From Bradysia coprophila (Eukaryota > Arthropoda > Insecta > Diptera > Sciaridae), in the NCBI RefSeq assembly GCF_014529535.1, contig NW_023503972.1, positions 2,666,001-2,730,000 on the forward strand: 64,000 nt of DNA, written 5' to 3'. Position numbers and translations under genes: made by a program. A model generated the notes under the pieces. That model made no database searches. It had not been told where the DNA came from and was given only the letters and a program-made list of their open reading frames with translations. This document shows positions 36,501 to 48,651 of this stretch, piece by piece (position 1 is the first letter of the stretch; each line of letters starts with the position of its first letter).

Positions 36501-38141
36501 TCCTGCCAGGAATTTACCGTGATCTCCCGAGCTAAATGATTATATTTAATTGAGTAAATCTTTCGAGTAGGTCGACGTACCCACATATTTCACATCGTAA
36601 AGAATATAAGTCAGATAGCGAATAGAGAAAGTATGGTATTTTTGATCCCCTCCCAATTTTTTTATATGTTAAATGGGTTGCGCGAGCCTTCATTTTGAGC
36701 CAATAAAATGAAAAATCGGTTGGGGTACTCATTGACAAAACCATAAAATTGGACTTTGATGCCTCATCCTGACTCACAGCTATGACCTTTCGACCCGACG
36801 ATACTTTTATTAGAATCGTATGTCAATTCTCTACAAACTACCCTTAGATCCAAACCGGCTGGGTCGTTTCATTTCGGGTAAATTTTTTTATGAAAAAGTC
36901 ATGATTTTGAAATTTTCAAATTTTCGTAGTCACCCCGAGCCGGAGAGGTCGTTTAAAAAAAAAACTTCTACGTCTGGAAACAAAAATGGTGTGTCCGATT
37001 CAAAAAAAATTTCACCTCCAACCAAATATTCCTTTTTCAGCCACTTCTCTTTAGCCAAGTTTCGCCTGATGTGTAACACAGAGTAGTGATAGAAAGCTCA
37101 ACAGGACAAATGGTTTTATTTACGTAAAAATGTTAACAATCTTAAAGTTATAAGTAAAATATTAGCTAACTTATCGAACCCAGTTTCAAAAACTCGCAGC
37201 TCATCTATTTATTTTCACAGCTTAACCATTATAGACAAGTAAATGCGCACAATATAATTCTATTTACGGCTAAATTATTGTATTGTCACTTAAAGGCCAC
37301 CTTATTTAATCAATATTTCCTAAAATTTGACAAAAAGTGTGGTGTCGTCGATCATCAATTCTCACAAATCGATCTAACAATCGATTTCCAGATGTGTTTC
37401 CGTGGGAAATCTTCGCTGTGATCGTATACAAAAAACGGTGCAATTATTTACAAATGAAAATTTATTACGAAAATTTCGAATTTGACAAACCAACGGTTGT
37501 TAAAGAACACTAATACCTCACCGCACCCCTCTTGTGTCACTGAAGAGCTTATGATCTGTTGTTATTCGATATGTGTATGATGTTAGTATATTGACATTGG
37601 AGGCTGTTTAGTGGATGATCTAGTGAGTGATTTTATGTTGTTCTATTTATTGTGTTTTATGGTGGAACAGTGTGATGATTGATGTGCTATTTTGTTTCGT
37701 CTAACTGTGCTACCTGTGATAAATGAAAATGTGTCAGATATGTGCCTTTGTTTTAGACATTGCTTCGCGTCTGCGATGAAGCCACCTCGGTATAGTAGAT
37801 AAAATGGGATGCAACCACACCAGGCAAAATACATAGTTTCAAACAATTACGTAAGCTCCTGAAGTAATTAGTCATTTCCCGAGGCCTTGGTGAGTAAAAG
37901 TCCTTTACACGCTTCATTATACGAAAACAGATGAAATCACGCGCCGAAAGTTATCGGAAACCATAGTTTTTTAGTTCTCTCTGAGCAGACCCTGTAAACA
38001 GGTCTAGGGATATAGATGATGTTTTACTCGCATGCCACCTGTTTTGAATTGATGTATACTAAGGCGGAGCTAACTCTCTCACATTCTTTTGCTCTTTTTG
38101 TTTTTTCTGTTTTTCGTATCATAAAGCGTATAAAATTGTGT
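33531..38141. other. Gene-free stretch
   Basis: I find no exon with credible splice sites or domains, and no clear large repeat. AT-rich with ordinary short palindromes. Confidence 0.45.
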
Positions 38142-38297
38142 TCATCATATGGAGAGAACACACTCAATCACAGCATGTGTGTGAATTCGTATGCCGAGAG
38201 ATGTATGTATGTTTCGTCGAGACGAAGTCGAAATAATTCTCTCGGCGTACGAATTCACAGATACACTGTAATTTCGTGGTTTCTCTCCTTATGATGA
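38142..38297. repeat. 156-bp foldback
   Basis: TCATCATATGGAGAGAA at the left pairs with TTCTCTCCTTATGATGA at the right, and further in TGTGAATTCGTATGCCGAGA pairs with TCTCGGCGTACGAATTCACA. The centre is GTTTCGTCGAGACGAAG, itself a palindrome. No target duplication is evident. Confidence 0.7.
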
Positions 38298-39482
38298 AAA
38301 TAACTATTGCTAGGTAAAGCAAGCGATCTATTAGTATTATTTTGCAATAACGGCAAGTGGAACATGTTTCTATGATGTCTAAGGATTCTACATTGAGGAT
38401 TCTATCAGCAAGTCGACTTTAGGTTAGTATAATGCGGATGTTTAGTTTTGCGTAAGGAAATATGTGTGTGAGAGACGATCTCGGAAGGTATTAACGTGAC
38501 TAGTATTATGGAAGCTCAAAATTTACGGAGTTTTAGTGTGCAATGAAAAATAGGAAAATCGAAAATCTAGATTCCTCGTTTCAAAACATTATACAATTTT
38601 CGCCAAACTAACGCCGCCGGCAGCTTTTTTATTTTATCAATATTAATTGGTAAGTAGTTCAATTGCTTTTCTTACGTTTTCGTTGCGTCTTATTGTCAGA
38701 CATATTTCAGTTTTTTTTTATATTTTTTGGTTTCGTAAAAAAATTACTAAAAAATAGACTTACAGCTAACTAAAAGCAACATAAAACTAATTCCCATTCA
38801 CTCAATAATTAAATTCACAAATCTAATCGAAGCTTATAATATATCTCAAACCTATCGCAGACAATGTAAGTATCGTCAACAATTTTTAAAAAATCCTTTA
38901 CTTCAATTGTTTTGAGTCGAATGAACATTTTGCATGATTTTTCATTTGCCATTGTGATGAGAGTCAATCGGATTTTCATTTAAAATCGAATTGAATTATT
39001 TTGAAATGAGGTTAACAGTTCATCGATTATATTTCTCCGTCTGGGACAGGTAAGGTACGACAAAGAAGCTAAGAGCAAAAATTTTCTTAGTCTAAATTAC
39101 AATAAGGCTATTCAAAGGCTCGACTTTATACTCTATGTACTAGATATACTCGAGTATAAAGTCGATTCTTGGAATACTCTTAATGTTGTCCAGTGAATTT
39201 CATCAAAAAATTTGAGCGAAAATTATCTTCGAAATCGTGGCATGAACGATGACATTCGTTTATTTTGACGACCAGTGTCAACGTACCCAGCATAGTAGTA
39301 GACTATTGCACATATGTCAAACAGAGTAGTTTTTAATCTAATCCATTTAATATTGTAGAAATGTGAAATGATATGGTACGCTGTCGTGACTTACTGTTAA
39401 TTACTACGGTGTCATTGAAATTGTCAACTGAAATCTTACAGTGTGTTCTGTTCATCTTTAGAAAACACAATTTAAAATTTAT

Positions 39483-39652
39483 AAGAGTTTTAAAAGGCAT
39501 CGAAGTTTACAGTCAATTAAGTGCTTCAGAGTCTATGACATTTTGGCGCGAAATTTGATTTCGGTAAGGCGTTTTCAAATTTTTCGCCAAAATATTATTG
39601 ATTGGGAAGCACTTAATTGACTGGGACGACTTCGATGACTTTTAAAACTCTT
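39483..39652. repeat. 170-bp foldback
   Basis: AAGAGTTTTAAAAGGCATCG and CAGTCAATTAAGTGCTT at the left pair with the right arm AAGCACTTAATTGACTG and CGATGACTTTTAAAACTCTT; TTTGGCG and CGCCAAA pair near the centre. No target duplication is seen. Confidence 0.7.
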
Positions 39653-39818
39653 AAAAAACTGTCAAATGTGTTTTTTTTAGAATGAACTAACTGTAACTTA
39701 AGAAATTTAAATGTGCAGTTCCAAACAATCACTTGCACGTCCAATGATAATTTTTCTAACTTTTAAACTTTTAAAGTCTTTTGTATGATGTACAGAAATT
39801 ACGCAGATCACTGGTGTA

Positions 39819-39886
39819 ACGGCAGATAGAAATAAAACAGGCAGTAGCGGTTCACGCTCCTGCCTGGCTTACTTTACTCTGCCGTG
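39819..39886. mobile_element. 68-bp deletion derivative of the CACGGCAGAGTAAA MITE
   Basis: It keeps only the two ends (ACGGCAGAT through CAGGCAGTAGCGG, and CGCTCCTGCCTGG through ACTTTACTCTGCCGTG) and is flanked by CTGGTGTA at 39811-39818 and 39887-39894, a perfect 8-bp duplication. Confidence 0.8.
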
Positions 39887-40360
39887 CTGGTGTAGTAAAC
39901 GCCAAAACTGCACTGAACTTTGGCAGATAAACTATTTCGGTATAATTTCAGTTAAGGTGAAATTTCGTACGAAAATGCAGTGGGAAAGTTCGAGTTTCTG
40001 TCCCAGTGAAATGAAAATTACAGTCTACATAACTTCCATACATATTAAGTTCCATTGAGTTCAATGGAAAGCAGTCATCATTACTCTTAACACTTAAAAC
40101 AAGAACCAATAATCATAGAGCGTTGTTAGCAAACCTGAGCAAAAATTAGCTTTGAATGAAAATTATGAACGTCCATCGAAAGCGAATCGTAGATTTCATG
40201 AGGGCAATTTACAATTTTGATCACAGTTACATAACGTAACGATTCATCAATACATTGATTTTGCAGTAACTTGGCAGTTGTCCATTTTTGAAAACCGGTA
40301 TTCAGAAATGCTGAATTTTTCCGAAGCTTTTATTTTGACGGACCTTCAAGCCCGACCCAA

Positions 40361-40470
40361 AAGAGTAATTATACCTAGAGAGGAAATTTCGAACAAAATT
40401 ATCGTTATCTTATACAACTGATGTTGGGACCACATTTCGTCGTACAAATTTCCTTTCTAGGTATAATCTT
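40361..40470. repeat. 110-bp foldback
   Basis: AAGAGTAATTATACCTAGAG and GGAAATTT at the left pair with AAATTTCC and TTCTAGGTATAATCTT at the right. The loop is about 55 bases. Confidence 0.6.
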
Positions 40471-40732
40471 AGTATCTGAATATCTTAGTTAACGACACAT
40501 TTCGGAAAAAATGGGTCAAATGAAATATAATTTCCGAATGAGGACAGCAAAATCAACGAAACATTGATCAGGCTTGCGATTGAATATTATTCACGAATAG
40601 CGCTCTAAGACGATTGCTAACTTTAAAGCTAAAGCACCGACTTATGTAAACGACAAAATAAAAAATTCGAAAAAATAAATTGAATTCGGGAAGACTTTAT
40701 AGATTCGGATGAATGGATCCGATCCACTCCTT

Positions 40733-43700
40733 CTACGAATAGTATTTGTTCACCTCATCCAATAATCGGTCCACGCTACTCTCATCCACAGCAACGAAAC
40801 ACTTGGAACCGCGACTGAAGTAGTAGATATCACCTGTGTAGATGTCGAACCATAAGGCATGAATCTGAAACGAATTCACAAGATTTTATGGAAACGTTGT
40901 GGGTCGATTGAATTGGATTGTAACTTGATGGTTTACGTGCAAATCGTGTGTTTCCAGTCGTTTCTTCAGAAAGCCATACGAAGCGATATTCGACAATTGC
41001 TCCAATGTATTGATTTGGGATAGTTTGTCTTCGACAGCGAATTTGTTATCCGGATCGATGTAGGCCACGAATTTCCTGAGCAACAAATCAAAAGGTGAAA
41101 CTTTTCACTTCCGGTTTCAGTTAGGTTCTGGTCGAGTTTTACCTTAATGGGGTTTCTGACGAAAAGACCAGCGGATCTTTCATTCCGTTGTTCTTCCATT
41201 CCAAAAATCGATCTAAACTTGAATTGGCATGCTCGCACAGCCATGCTTTTAATGGTGATATGCGACGGTTATCCTAAAATTTAATTTTACAATTTTTTCG
41301 GCTTGACAAAGACTATCACTAAAATGGTAATTACCAACGATGCCAGTTCTGGATCCCGTAATGAATATAATAAATTCATAGCCTTACAGTCACTGTGACC
41401 GCAAACAATTATGTGTCGAATGTTATTTACCACACAGCCCAATTCTAGTGCCGCCGGTTCACAGCTAAAGTATTCGTCTTGAAAGTGTTGCGCATGTGGA
41501 ATTAAGTTGCCAGCGTTACGAACTGAAAATTATCAAAATATGAAAATGAAAAGCATTAATTATGTGCGTTTGGCTGGAATTATTTACCAACAAACATGTC
41601 GCCCACATGGGTCTCTGTAAATCTAGTCGGAATCATTCTACTGTCCATGCATGTGAAAAAGACTGCTTTTGGCTTAAAGGAGAAAAGTTAGGACAAGCGT
41701 TAAATGACACTCTAAGAATGGTTTCTATGAAGGATGAGAAGTCGAGATGATATTTTTTTGAGGGTGAGAATTGTTTTGATCTTCACTTATTCTATAATAT
41801 ATTGAGGTCGTAGCAAATCTATACCTAGTATCTACTAACAACGACAGATAAGAGAGAAAATTAACCTCAACCACAAGCAGCTATGTTCGAATCGACATGG
41901 GCTTATACGCTGTATGCTATAGCATTGGCCAAAATCGATCTTCGGTTGAAAGAAAAGTTTTGTGATTTATAACTGTAACTTGCACCTTAAAGTGTTAACG
42001 TCTTAAAATGAACTAACTCATTGTTTCAGCCCCTTGTTGCAAATCAACTCGTGAACTTTAAAATTTTGTTAGTAGCCCTGCTCCTTGCATTAACATAGAA
42101 GATATTTGGAGGCTCATGCATTCAAAATAGGCTCTTCATTTCTTTCTTTGCGACGCGATTCATGTTTTTTGGTGTGATTTAAAACACACAAATGCACATT
42201 ACACACTATTAATCGTCTTGGATGTGAACGACAGTTCGCCCATTTTTTCGCAAAGCATGTACTACGCTTCGGTCGCATCCGTAAGTAGAAAACGTTGTCA
42301 TTGAGTCATTTGAAGCCGTTCCAATCGATTGATTTTCTATTCCATTATCAGAACTTCGCTCTTTATCCTCCAGCTGCAATACTACAATGTTCACACTGGA
42401 TGCTAACTCGGGAATTTTGTATTCGAAGAGAAGTTTGAATGGCTTAAAAGCTAAGGTCATCTAAATGGATGAAATTCTTCGCGAATTTTTACGAAAATTG
42501 TTTCATGATTACAGGCTCTCTTTCGGAGCGTTATCAAAAATCGTGCGACGCTTCAAGCTACGACTGTATATGCGAAAATGGTGTATTTTAGGGATGACAT
42601 AGCTGGAAATTCGAAATATTGTCAAATTTAACGAAATTCGTGAAATTGGACGAAACTTTGAAAAAATTGAACGAAACTTTTCGAAATTGAACGAAGTTTG
42701 ATAATTTGGACGAAACTTTGTGAAATTGGACGAAACATTGCAAAATTGGACGAAACTATGTGAAATTTTAGAAATTGAACGAATAATTGTGAAATTTAAC
42801 GAGATTTTGCAAGACAACGAGTAGGCGTAGCGAAAAAAAGCTAGACATGACAATGTTTTGCTCGTCAAATTTTTCTTCATTTTTATTAATTTTTGAGTTA
42901 TTTCCTGTTCTTTTATGTGTTTAACTCGCAAGTGTGTTTACGGTTGTCTGTTTTTCGTGAAATCGTTTAGAGCAATGAAAAAGCTCAGGCAGTCGGTTCA
43001 TCTCCCCACTGCCGACGGTTGGTCCGTATTCCAACTGTATTTCGGGTCTACGACGGTATCTCTCGTGTAAACCCGTATCTGGCCAAATCTCTTGTGAAAG
43101 AGCTGATAAGCATGAATGAAGACTGGCATCTCTGAATTTATCCACACAACAATTCAATCGCGCTCAATCCATCCACCTTGTGCCAAACTGAAATAACGTG
43201 ATCTTTTGCATGTCAGTTTTGTCTCTTCTCCAATCCCAATACATGGATTTCCCTGGAATCAAACGAAAACGACTGGATGGTAGGATGTAGGATGTCAGGT
43301 AATTTCACTGTATACAGTGCCACGGAGGGAACTTGTGGGTTCCCTGGTTCAGGTAATTTAACTAAATTGTTTGACTCGAGCGGTCCGGCCCTGTTCAATA
43401 CAATGATACAATGTGTATGCAAAGAATCAACGTAATGAACGAGGAGGGCAAAAAGGTGGATCCAAGTAGGTTATTCCACTGTTAGTGATTCAACGTTCAA
43501 GCTCTTCCGGAAAGATTTTTGAGAAAACATTTTCCCAGATTTTCTTGGGAAAATTTGGAAAAATGAAGGAAAGTTCGGGAAAGATTAGGAAAATGTGGGA
43601 AAACGTTCCTAGTTTTCATAGAGTGTAACACACTGGATACTCTGATACTCCTTTGAAAAACTAATCGAATTTCATATTTTATCATACATGTTCCAGGTGT

Positions 43701-44410
43701 AGTAGCTAGGGTCTAAGGAATTCTAAGGAATATAAATAAGTGTAGTAGCTTAACTTGTTGACAGTAAAAGCTGTAAATGCAAGAGTGTGTTTCCAATAAT
43801 TATAACAAATCTTTTCGATGGATCATTCCTAACATAATAAGGACAATCTAAATCCATTCGAAACCGTCTTCTAGCCGATTCCCCTTACTATGACTTCAAA
43901 GTTTAGCAAAACAAATTACTTACGCATATTAGTACACACAGTGTGTGGACAGAATAAACTGGAGTATTTATTACAGATCTATTGTACGTATATCACTTAC
44001 CCATACACTTACACATATACACACTCTATCTCTGAGTCGAAAACATCAAATAAAAACAGAAAGCACATGCTTAACGATGACGTGTGCTGTAAACACATAC
44101 CACAATATAAGAGATGTTACGCTTTCAAGTTTGTCTCTGTCGTACAAAGCTCAACAGGTTTATTGGTTGGAAAGAGATGAACTAGCCTATTATACGGAGT
44201 GAACATGACATTCGGTCGGTGAACGACTTTTTGAAAAACATAATTCGGAATGATGAAAAACATGAACTAATGTTGACACCTAAGTGTGTATCGGGATTAA
44301 TACATATTTTGACTCACCTGTGGATTATCACGGACTTTTTGAAATTCTTTGACCATTTGTTCTCGCGTCGTATGTCTATATCGCATAATACCACGTAAAA
44401 TTCGTTCCAT
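40733..44410 (-). CDS. CAHbeta: Beta-class carbonic anhydrase
   Basis: This enzyme interconverts CO2 and bicarbonate; insect beta carbonic anhydrases are usually mitochondrial. Six exons on the minus strand: 44410-44318, 41672-41588, 41522-41335, 41273-41143, 41075-40937 and 40864-40733, all GT-AG, with junction phases 0, 1, 0, 2, 0. They sum to 768 bases, giving 255 residues, the usual length of the dipteran protein. The N-terminus MERILRGIMRYR is very typical. The zinc ligands expected of the family are present: Cys39 and Asp41-Arg43 in FTCMDSR, and His102 and Cys105 in CGHSDC. RNAGNLIPHAQHFQDEY (from residue 61) and NIASYGFLKKRLE are also family hallmarks. The first intron is 2.6 kb and holds the tandem array at 42600 and a foldback at 43510; the others are about 60-70 bp. 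The protein looks intact. Confidence 0.96.
42093..42190 (-). repeat. SINE-like body fragment
   Basis: It matches 24141-24240 in the same orientation (ACATAGAAGATATTTGGAGG, CTCATGCATTCAAAATAGGC, TCATGTTTTTTGGTGTGATT). The tRNA-like head is missing here. Confidence 0.45.
42600..42830. repeat. Degenerate tandem array of a ~20-bp unit
   Basis: The unit GAAATTGGACGAAACTTTG, with variants (GAACGAAACTTT, AAATTTAACGAGATTTTG), repeats about ten times in the first intron of the carbonic anhydrase gene. The minus-strand open frame is a by-product. Confidence 0.7.
43510..43606. repeat. Foldback of the GGAAAATGTGGG family
   Basis: CATTTTCCCAGATTTTC at the left faces GAAAATGTGGGAAAACG at the right; the flanking AAGATTTTTGAGAAAACATT matches the copy at 28810. 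Confidence 0.55.
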
Positions 44411-46168
44411 GGTTTAAATAGTTTTACTGTACGCAATATCGTACACGGTCAATGAATTGTTGAAAAATAAGCCAGCAACAGCACACTATCAGTATGCTCG
44501 CTCTACTGAAACGCTCTTAAAGATACACCACTCAAGTTTCAAACAAATCGAAACATTTGATTAGATCGTCTTTCGATCGAATTATTTTTTACTATTTTTG
44601 CGACATTGTTGCCACTGAAGAAATCGTAACACACCGACAGCGAACTAGATATGTTTCTTATTATCAAAAATATTTTATTTATTCACATTTCAATCACATT
44701 CGGATGTGTGTGCATGTTGTGTGTTTACGTCCGAAAAGCACAACACACAGCTGTACAGATATGTGTGGTCTGCGAATATGTTATGTTGTATACAACGTCG
44801 GATCCATACGTATGCACTGCACACTTCCAGGCACAACTTTTACTAAAGCGTACGAACTTCGTATTTAATGAATGGAAGTGTTGGTTTAGTGGTTTAATCA
44901 CTCTATATCGCGTATGGAATAATTATGTAAGAAATAGTAAGACGTTACGTCCATGCCTAGAAATATTTTGTTGTTTTAGGAAATTTGACGGTTACACAAC
45001 TAGCCGCAAAGTCTGCTGTTCTTCATAAGTTTCTCACTGTCGAGAAAATACTGTGAGACCTTAAGCTAAGTGAGAAATAATAGGAAAAATGTTGACAAAC
45101 TAAGGAATGGGTTAGCCTGAAATGGGATAGAGTTATATCAATCTCACCTTATTTCGTAAACGTTTTCTTATCACAACAACAAGTGTAGTAAATGCGATCA
45201 ACATACCTTTCATATCATGTAAATTAGAGTGAGCTTATCGCAGCTTATAGATAAAATTGTTTCAGATAAAACATCTGTTCGATGGGAAAGTAATCTGTCG
45301 TGTTACCTGTCCCATTTTGGTTCAATTACCTCGACATTCCATCGTCGTTTTTTCTTTCGATTTTGTTAATCGAAATTCGCATAGATTTTAGTAGCCCATT
45401 GAGCTAGAGCTAGAGCCCAAAGCTCAAACTAGTACTTAAACGATTAAAGCTTAACCTCCATGGATGCTTCCACTTATATGCCAATAATCTACTATTTTTC
45501 TACTAAAAGTGTAAAATGGTATCTGGAGTCAAGGTGAAATTAAGCTGGAGTTTCAGACGAAGGTGAGTATAGAATTACGCGTTGCTTGTTTCCAAAATTT
45601 GGCTTTGTCGTTATGAGAAGTTTGTAACCCGGTCCAGACAATTCACACTATTTAAACTAATGAATACCTGATCAAAACCACAATATAGGAAATAGGTAAC
45701 GTGCAGTCTCTACTTCTCCTATTTTTCAAAATCTTTTATTCTTCGAACCAGAAAATTAACGAAATATTTCATAGCCCGCGGTCACACGTTGACTGTAAAT
45801 TACCAAAATTCTTTTACTAATACGATTTGTTGGTATAATGTTTCCATATTTTTGATAATTTTTTATTGGTTTAAATCACAGCGTTTGATTTTGCTAATAA
45901 GAAGCTGATTTTGTTTAACCCGCTGATTTCTTATCTCTTCATTTGATGTCGATATCGATAATGTGAAGATTTTTAATTCAGGTAGAAAAAATTCCCATTC
46001 AACGGAAAAATTTGCTGATTATTGTTCTTTATCGTTTCTTCTCTTCTTTATCTTCATAGTGACATTATCGTCTGCTAAAACCAGAAGCCTAAAATCTTTA
46101 CTTTACTAAATGATTCAAAAACTTCGAAGATCCAAATTGAAAAGGAAATCGATTTTTTACATGTAGTC

Positions 46169-46425
46169 TTAAAAGGCAACGGTACCTAGCTAATATTGTG
46201 AGCAGTTTAATGAAATTTTCATAAACTGCTCACGTTTCTCAGAGCCGGTCAAGCTGCTGCAACCAAATGTATTTTCTGTTGAAAGCTCCCACATTCGTGG
46301 TCGGGATTTCGGTCGTACATTTATCAAAAAGGATTCTGATGGAAAGATTTCATCAAAAGTAAATTAAAATCCAGTTTTTAAAATCGCCCTAATGTATCTT
46401 TTCAGCAAAGCACCGATGTATCATC
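46169..46425. mobile_element. Partial foldback, GAGGCATC family, copy 4
   Basis: GAGCAGTTTA...TAAACTGCTC, GTTTCTCAGAGCCGGTCAAG, CATTCGTGGTCGG, GTCGTACATTTATCAAAAAGG and a right end GCAAAGCACCGATGTAT match copies 1 and 2. The left arm is mostly lost, leaving only AAAAGGCAACGGTACC. Confidence 0.65.
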
Positions 46426-46796
46426 AGAAAATTAACATAAAATCACTGAAAGATGAACAATGTGGTGTAATGCGATATTTACTCATATTTCTAAAAAAAG
46501 ACGTACAGGATTTCGATCAGGGCCCAAGGAATTTAATTTATAAAATTGCCAAAATTTCACAAGAATTTCTAAATTTTATTTTGTGTTAGACCTCATTCCA
46601 AAGGAATCAGTTTAGCTAAAAACATTTCATTTTCTGGGAGCAAAAAATAAAGAAATTTTAGAAAAAAGTTCTCAGAAAAATAAGTCTCTGTAGTCTGTAA
46701 TTAACTCAGTCAAGCGACCTGACCCACCCAAGAGGTGCTTTTTTAACTAAAAGACTGTGTTTTACTGGGATTTAGAGGATGTGCCAGTCTGTCTGG

Positions 46797-46885
46797 CCAT
46801 AATTTTCCCATAATTCCTACACTTTTCCAAATTTTTAGGAAAATAGGGAAAAATCCAAGAAATTTTTAGAATATGTAAGCCAAAT
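46797..46885. repeat. Foldback of the GGAAAATGTGGG family, diverged
   Basis: ATAATTTTCCCATAATTCC and CACTTTTCCAAATTTTT face AGGAAAATAGGGAAAAATCC and AAGAAATTTTT. Confidence 0.45.
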
Positions 46886-48231
46886 TAAGAGGACAGCATG
46901 GGATTTTGGTGTCCTCAATATGAATACTCCAATGTCATTTCGAGATTGGCAAACAACACGATTTTTTATCAGACCTGATGCATACATAACCATAAGCAAA
47001 TCAATTAAATGTTTTTAATTTTAACTCTAATAATAATGGCTACAAATTAATGGGTTCAACTTGTTATCACATTGTTCGCCGTTATTTATTTATTGAAAAA
47101 AATATTTTTGATACTTTGTTAGCAAATATTGCTTCGACTCGTTGCTAAAATGACAATAACGATAAAAAATGACAATAATAAAGTGAGAGAAATTAAATTT
47201 GCGATAGTCAATGAGGAAGAACAGCCGACCATGAACGATTGTGGAATGAGGGCTTTTTATGATCAAAAAATTTCATTCGGAAGAAAAACGATTTTTTTTT
47301 TATTTAAAAAAGGAACGCTGCGCAATTATTATTAAAACTATTTCTGTGTCTGATGCGTAATGGACCATAAACAGTGGATTTTAAATATTTGGCGTCACTA
47401 TCGCTAATATAACAGGCAATAGTGTAACACAATTTTTGGTTCCGCAAGATTAGAATATCTTTGAACAAATTCTTTCAAGTTCCATGAATGTCACATTTGG
47501 TCGGACATAAAAATTCAATATAAACACACAAGTTGGTCATTCACCGTCTATTTGCAGCGATAACAATTCATAAAAGTATTTTTAACAATTTATCAATATG
47601 CAGGAGTAAATATGCATGTCTCTACCGCACATCATTACTAAAATGTGGAAAATTGTGGGAAACTGAAGATGTGTTGATCCATTTGTAAAATGGGTCATTC
47701 GACAACTCAACTCCATATCAGAAAGGAATCTTTATTAAGGAACATGAGGCTGTCCCTATATTACGACATTTGACACGTCGGTAGGTCGTCCATACATTTG
47801 ACCTTTCAAAAGTGTGTAATACTCGAGTTATTAAAACGATTTAAATATGATGACAACACTGAAAACGTGTTACATGACATTGGCACAGTCCACATCTTCA
47901 ATAAGACATTTTCTTATACCAAGTCAAAAGAATTTGGGAAATTTAATATGGACGAACAACGGCGATGATGAGGGATGAGCTCGTACCCTACAGATTCTAT
48001 GCAAAACAAATCTAAATCTAGTGAAACTTAGCTATATAGTAACATTTCCACCTGAACTAATCTAACAGTTTTAAGCTACAACCAATTCGATTATATAGCT
48101 TTAGTAATTCACACTTCACACTTATGTCATGTCACTACCAGAATTTAAATTTAAAAAGATATCTCTAGTTGACCGTAGAGCATTCGATGGACCCGACTAA
48201 AGATCAGACAATGAGTTAATCTATTAAGAAC

Positions 48232-48303
48232 CAGAGAAATGACAACAGAGGCCGTTGCGTCTTCCCAGACAGACGCAACGCCATCTGTTATTATTTCTCT
48301 GTC
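48232..48303. repeat. 72-bp hairpin, pre-miRNA-like or tiny MITE
   Basis: AGAGAAATGACAACAGAGGC and CGTTGCGTC pair with GACGCAACGCCATCTGTTAT and TATTTCTCTGT, leaving a loop of about 10 bases. The stem is about 30 bp with few mismatches. It lies about 340 bp upstream of the nitrilase TATA box. Confidence 0.5.
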
Positions 48304-48573
48304 TACAAACCTGTCCTTGTGTTTCAAATTCAGTCGACCACTTCGATGACAATTTTAGCTATTTCTGCTAAAAAAAGAACGCTACAAAAGCTCCAGCTTT
48401 TACGATTCGGTAGAATATGGATTCCGTATGAATGACTAAGGGGTTGGCCCTGATCTGTTATCAGGGTTGAGTTATCACAAGCAAAAGCAAAATATTGTCG
48501 TACGAGTCACATAAATCGAATGTGTAAAATAGACTTTCGTGTACAAAATGCAAATTTTCTTATCTTGATTCAG

Positions 48574-48583
48574 TATATAAAAG
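48574..48583 (+). promoter_or_regulatory. TATA box of the nitrilase gene
   Basis: TATATAAAAG lies 69 bases before the start codon at 48652, so transcription should start near 48604-48610, leaving a short leader. Confidence 0.7.
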
Positions 48584-48651
48584 CAGAAGTGTCCTCAACG
48601 ATTAACAATTGATCTAGATTCTTTGTGAAAGTAGCATCAAAGTACGCAAAA

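Larger units (their letters stand above)
38298..40732. other. Gene-free stretch with three small foldbacks
   Basis: It holds the elements at 39483, 39819 and 40361, listed separately, and a small hairpin at about 39119-39163 (TCGACTTTATACTC with GAGTATAAAGTCGA). Nothing coding is supported. Confidence 0.5.
41673..44317 (-). other. Intron 1 of the carbonic anhydrase gene
   Basis: It begins GTGAGTC and ends TTTAAG on the minus strand. It contains a SINE-like fragment (42093-42190), a tandem array (42600-42830) and a short foldback (43510-43606). I see no nested host gene. Confidence 0.7.
44411..48573. other. Gene-free stretch
   Basis: Apart from the repeats at 46169 and 46797 and the hairpin at 48232 I see nothing supported. 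The first few hundred bases presumably hold the carbonic anhydrase promoter, but no clear core motif stands out. Confidence 0.45.
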
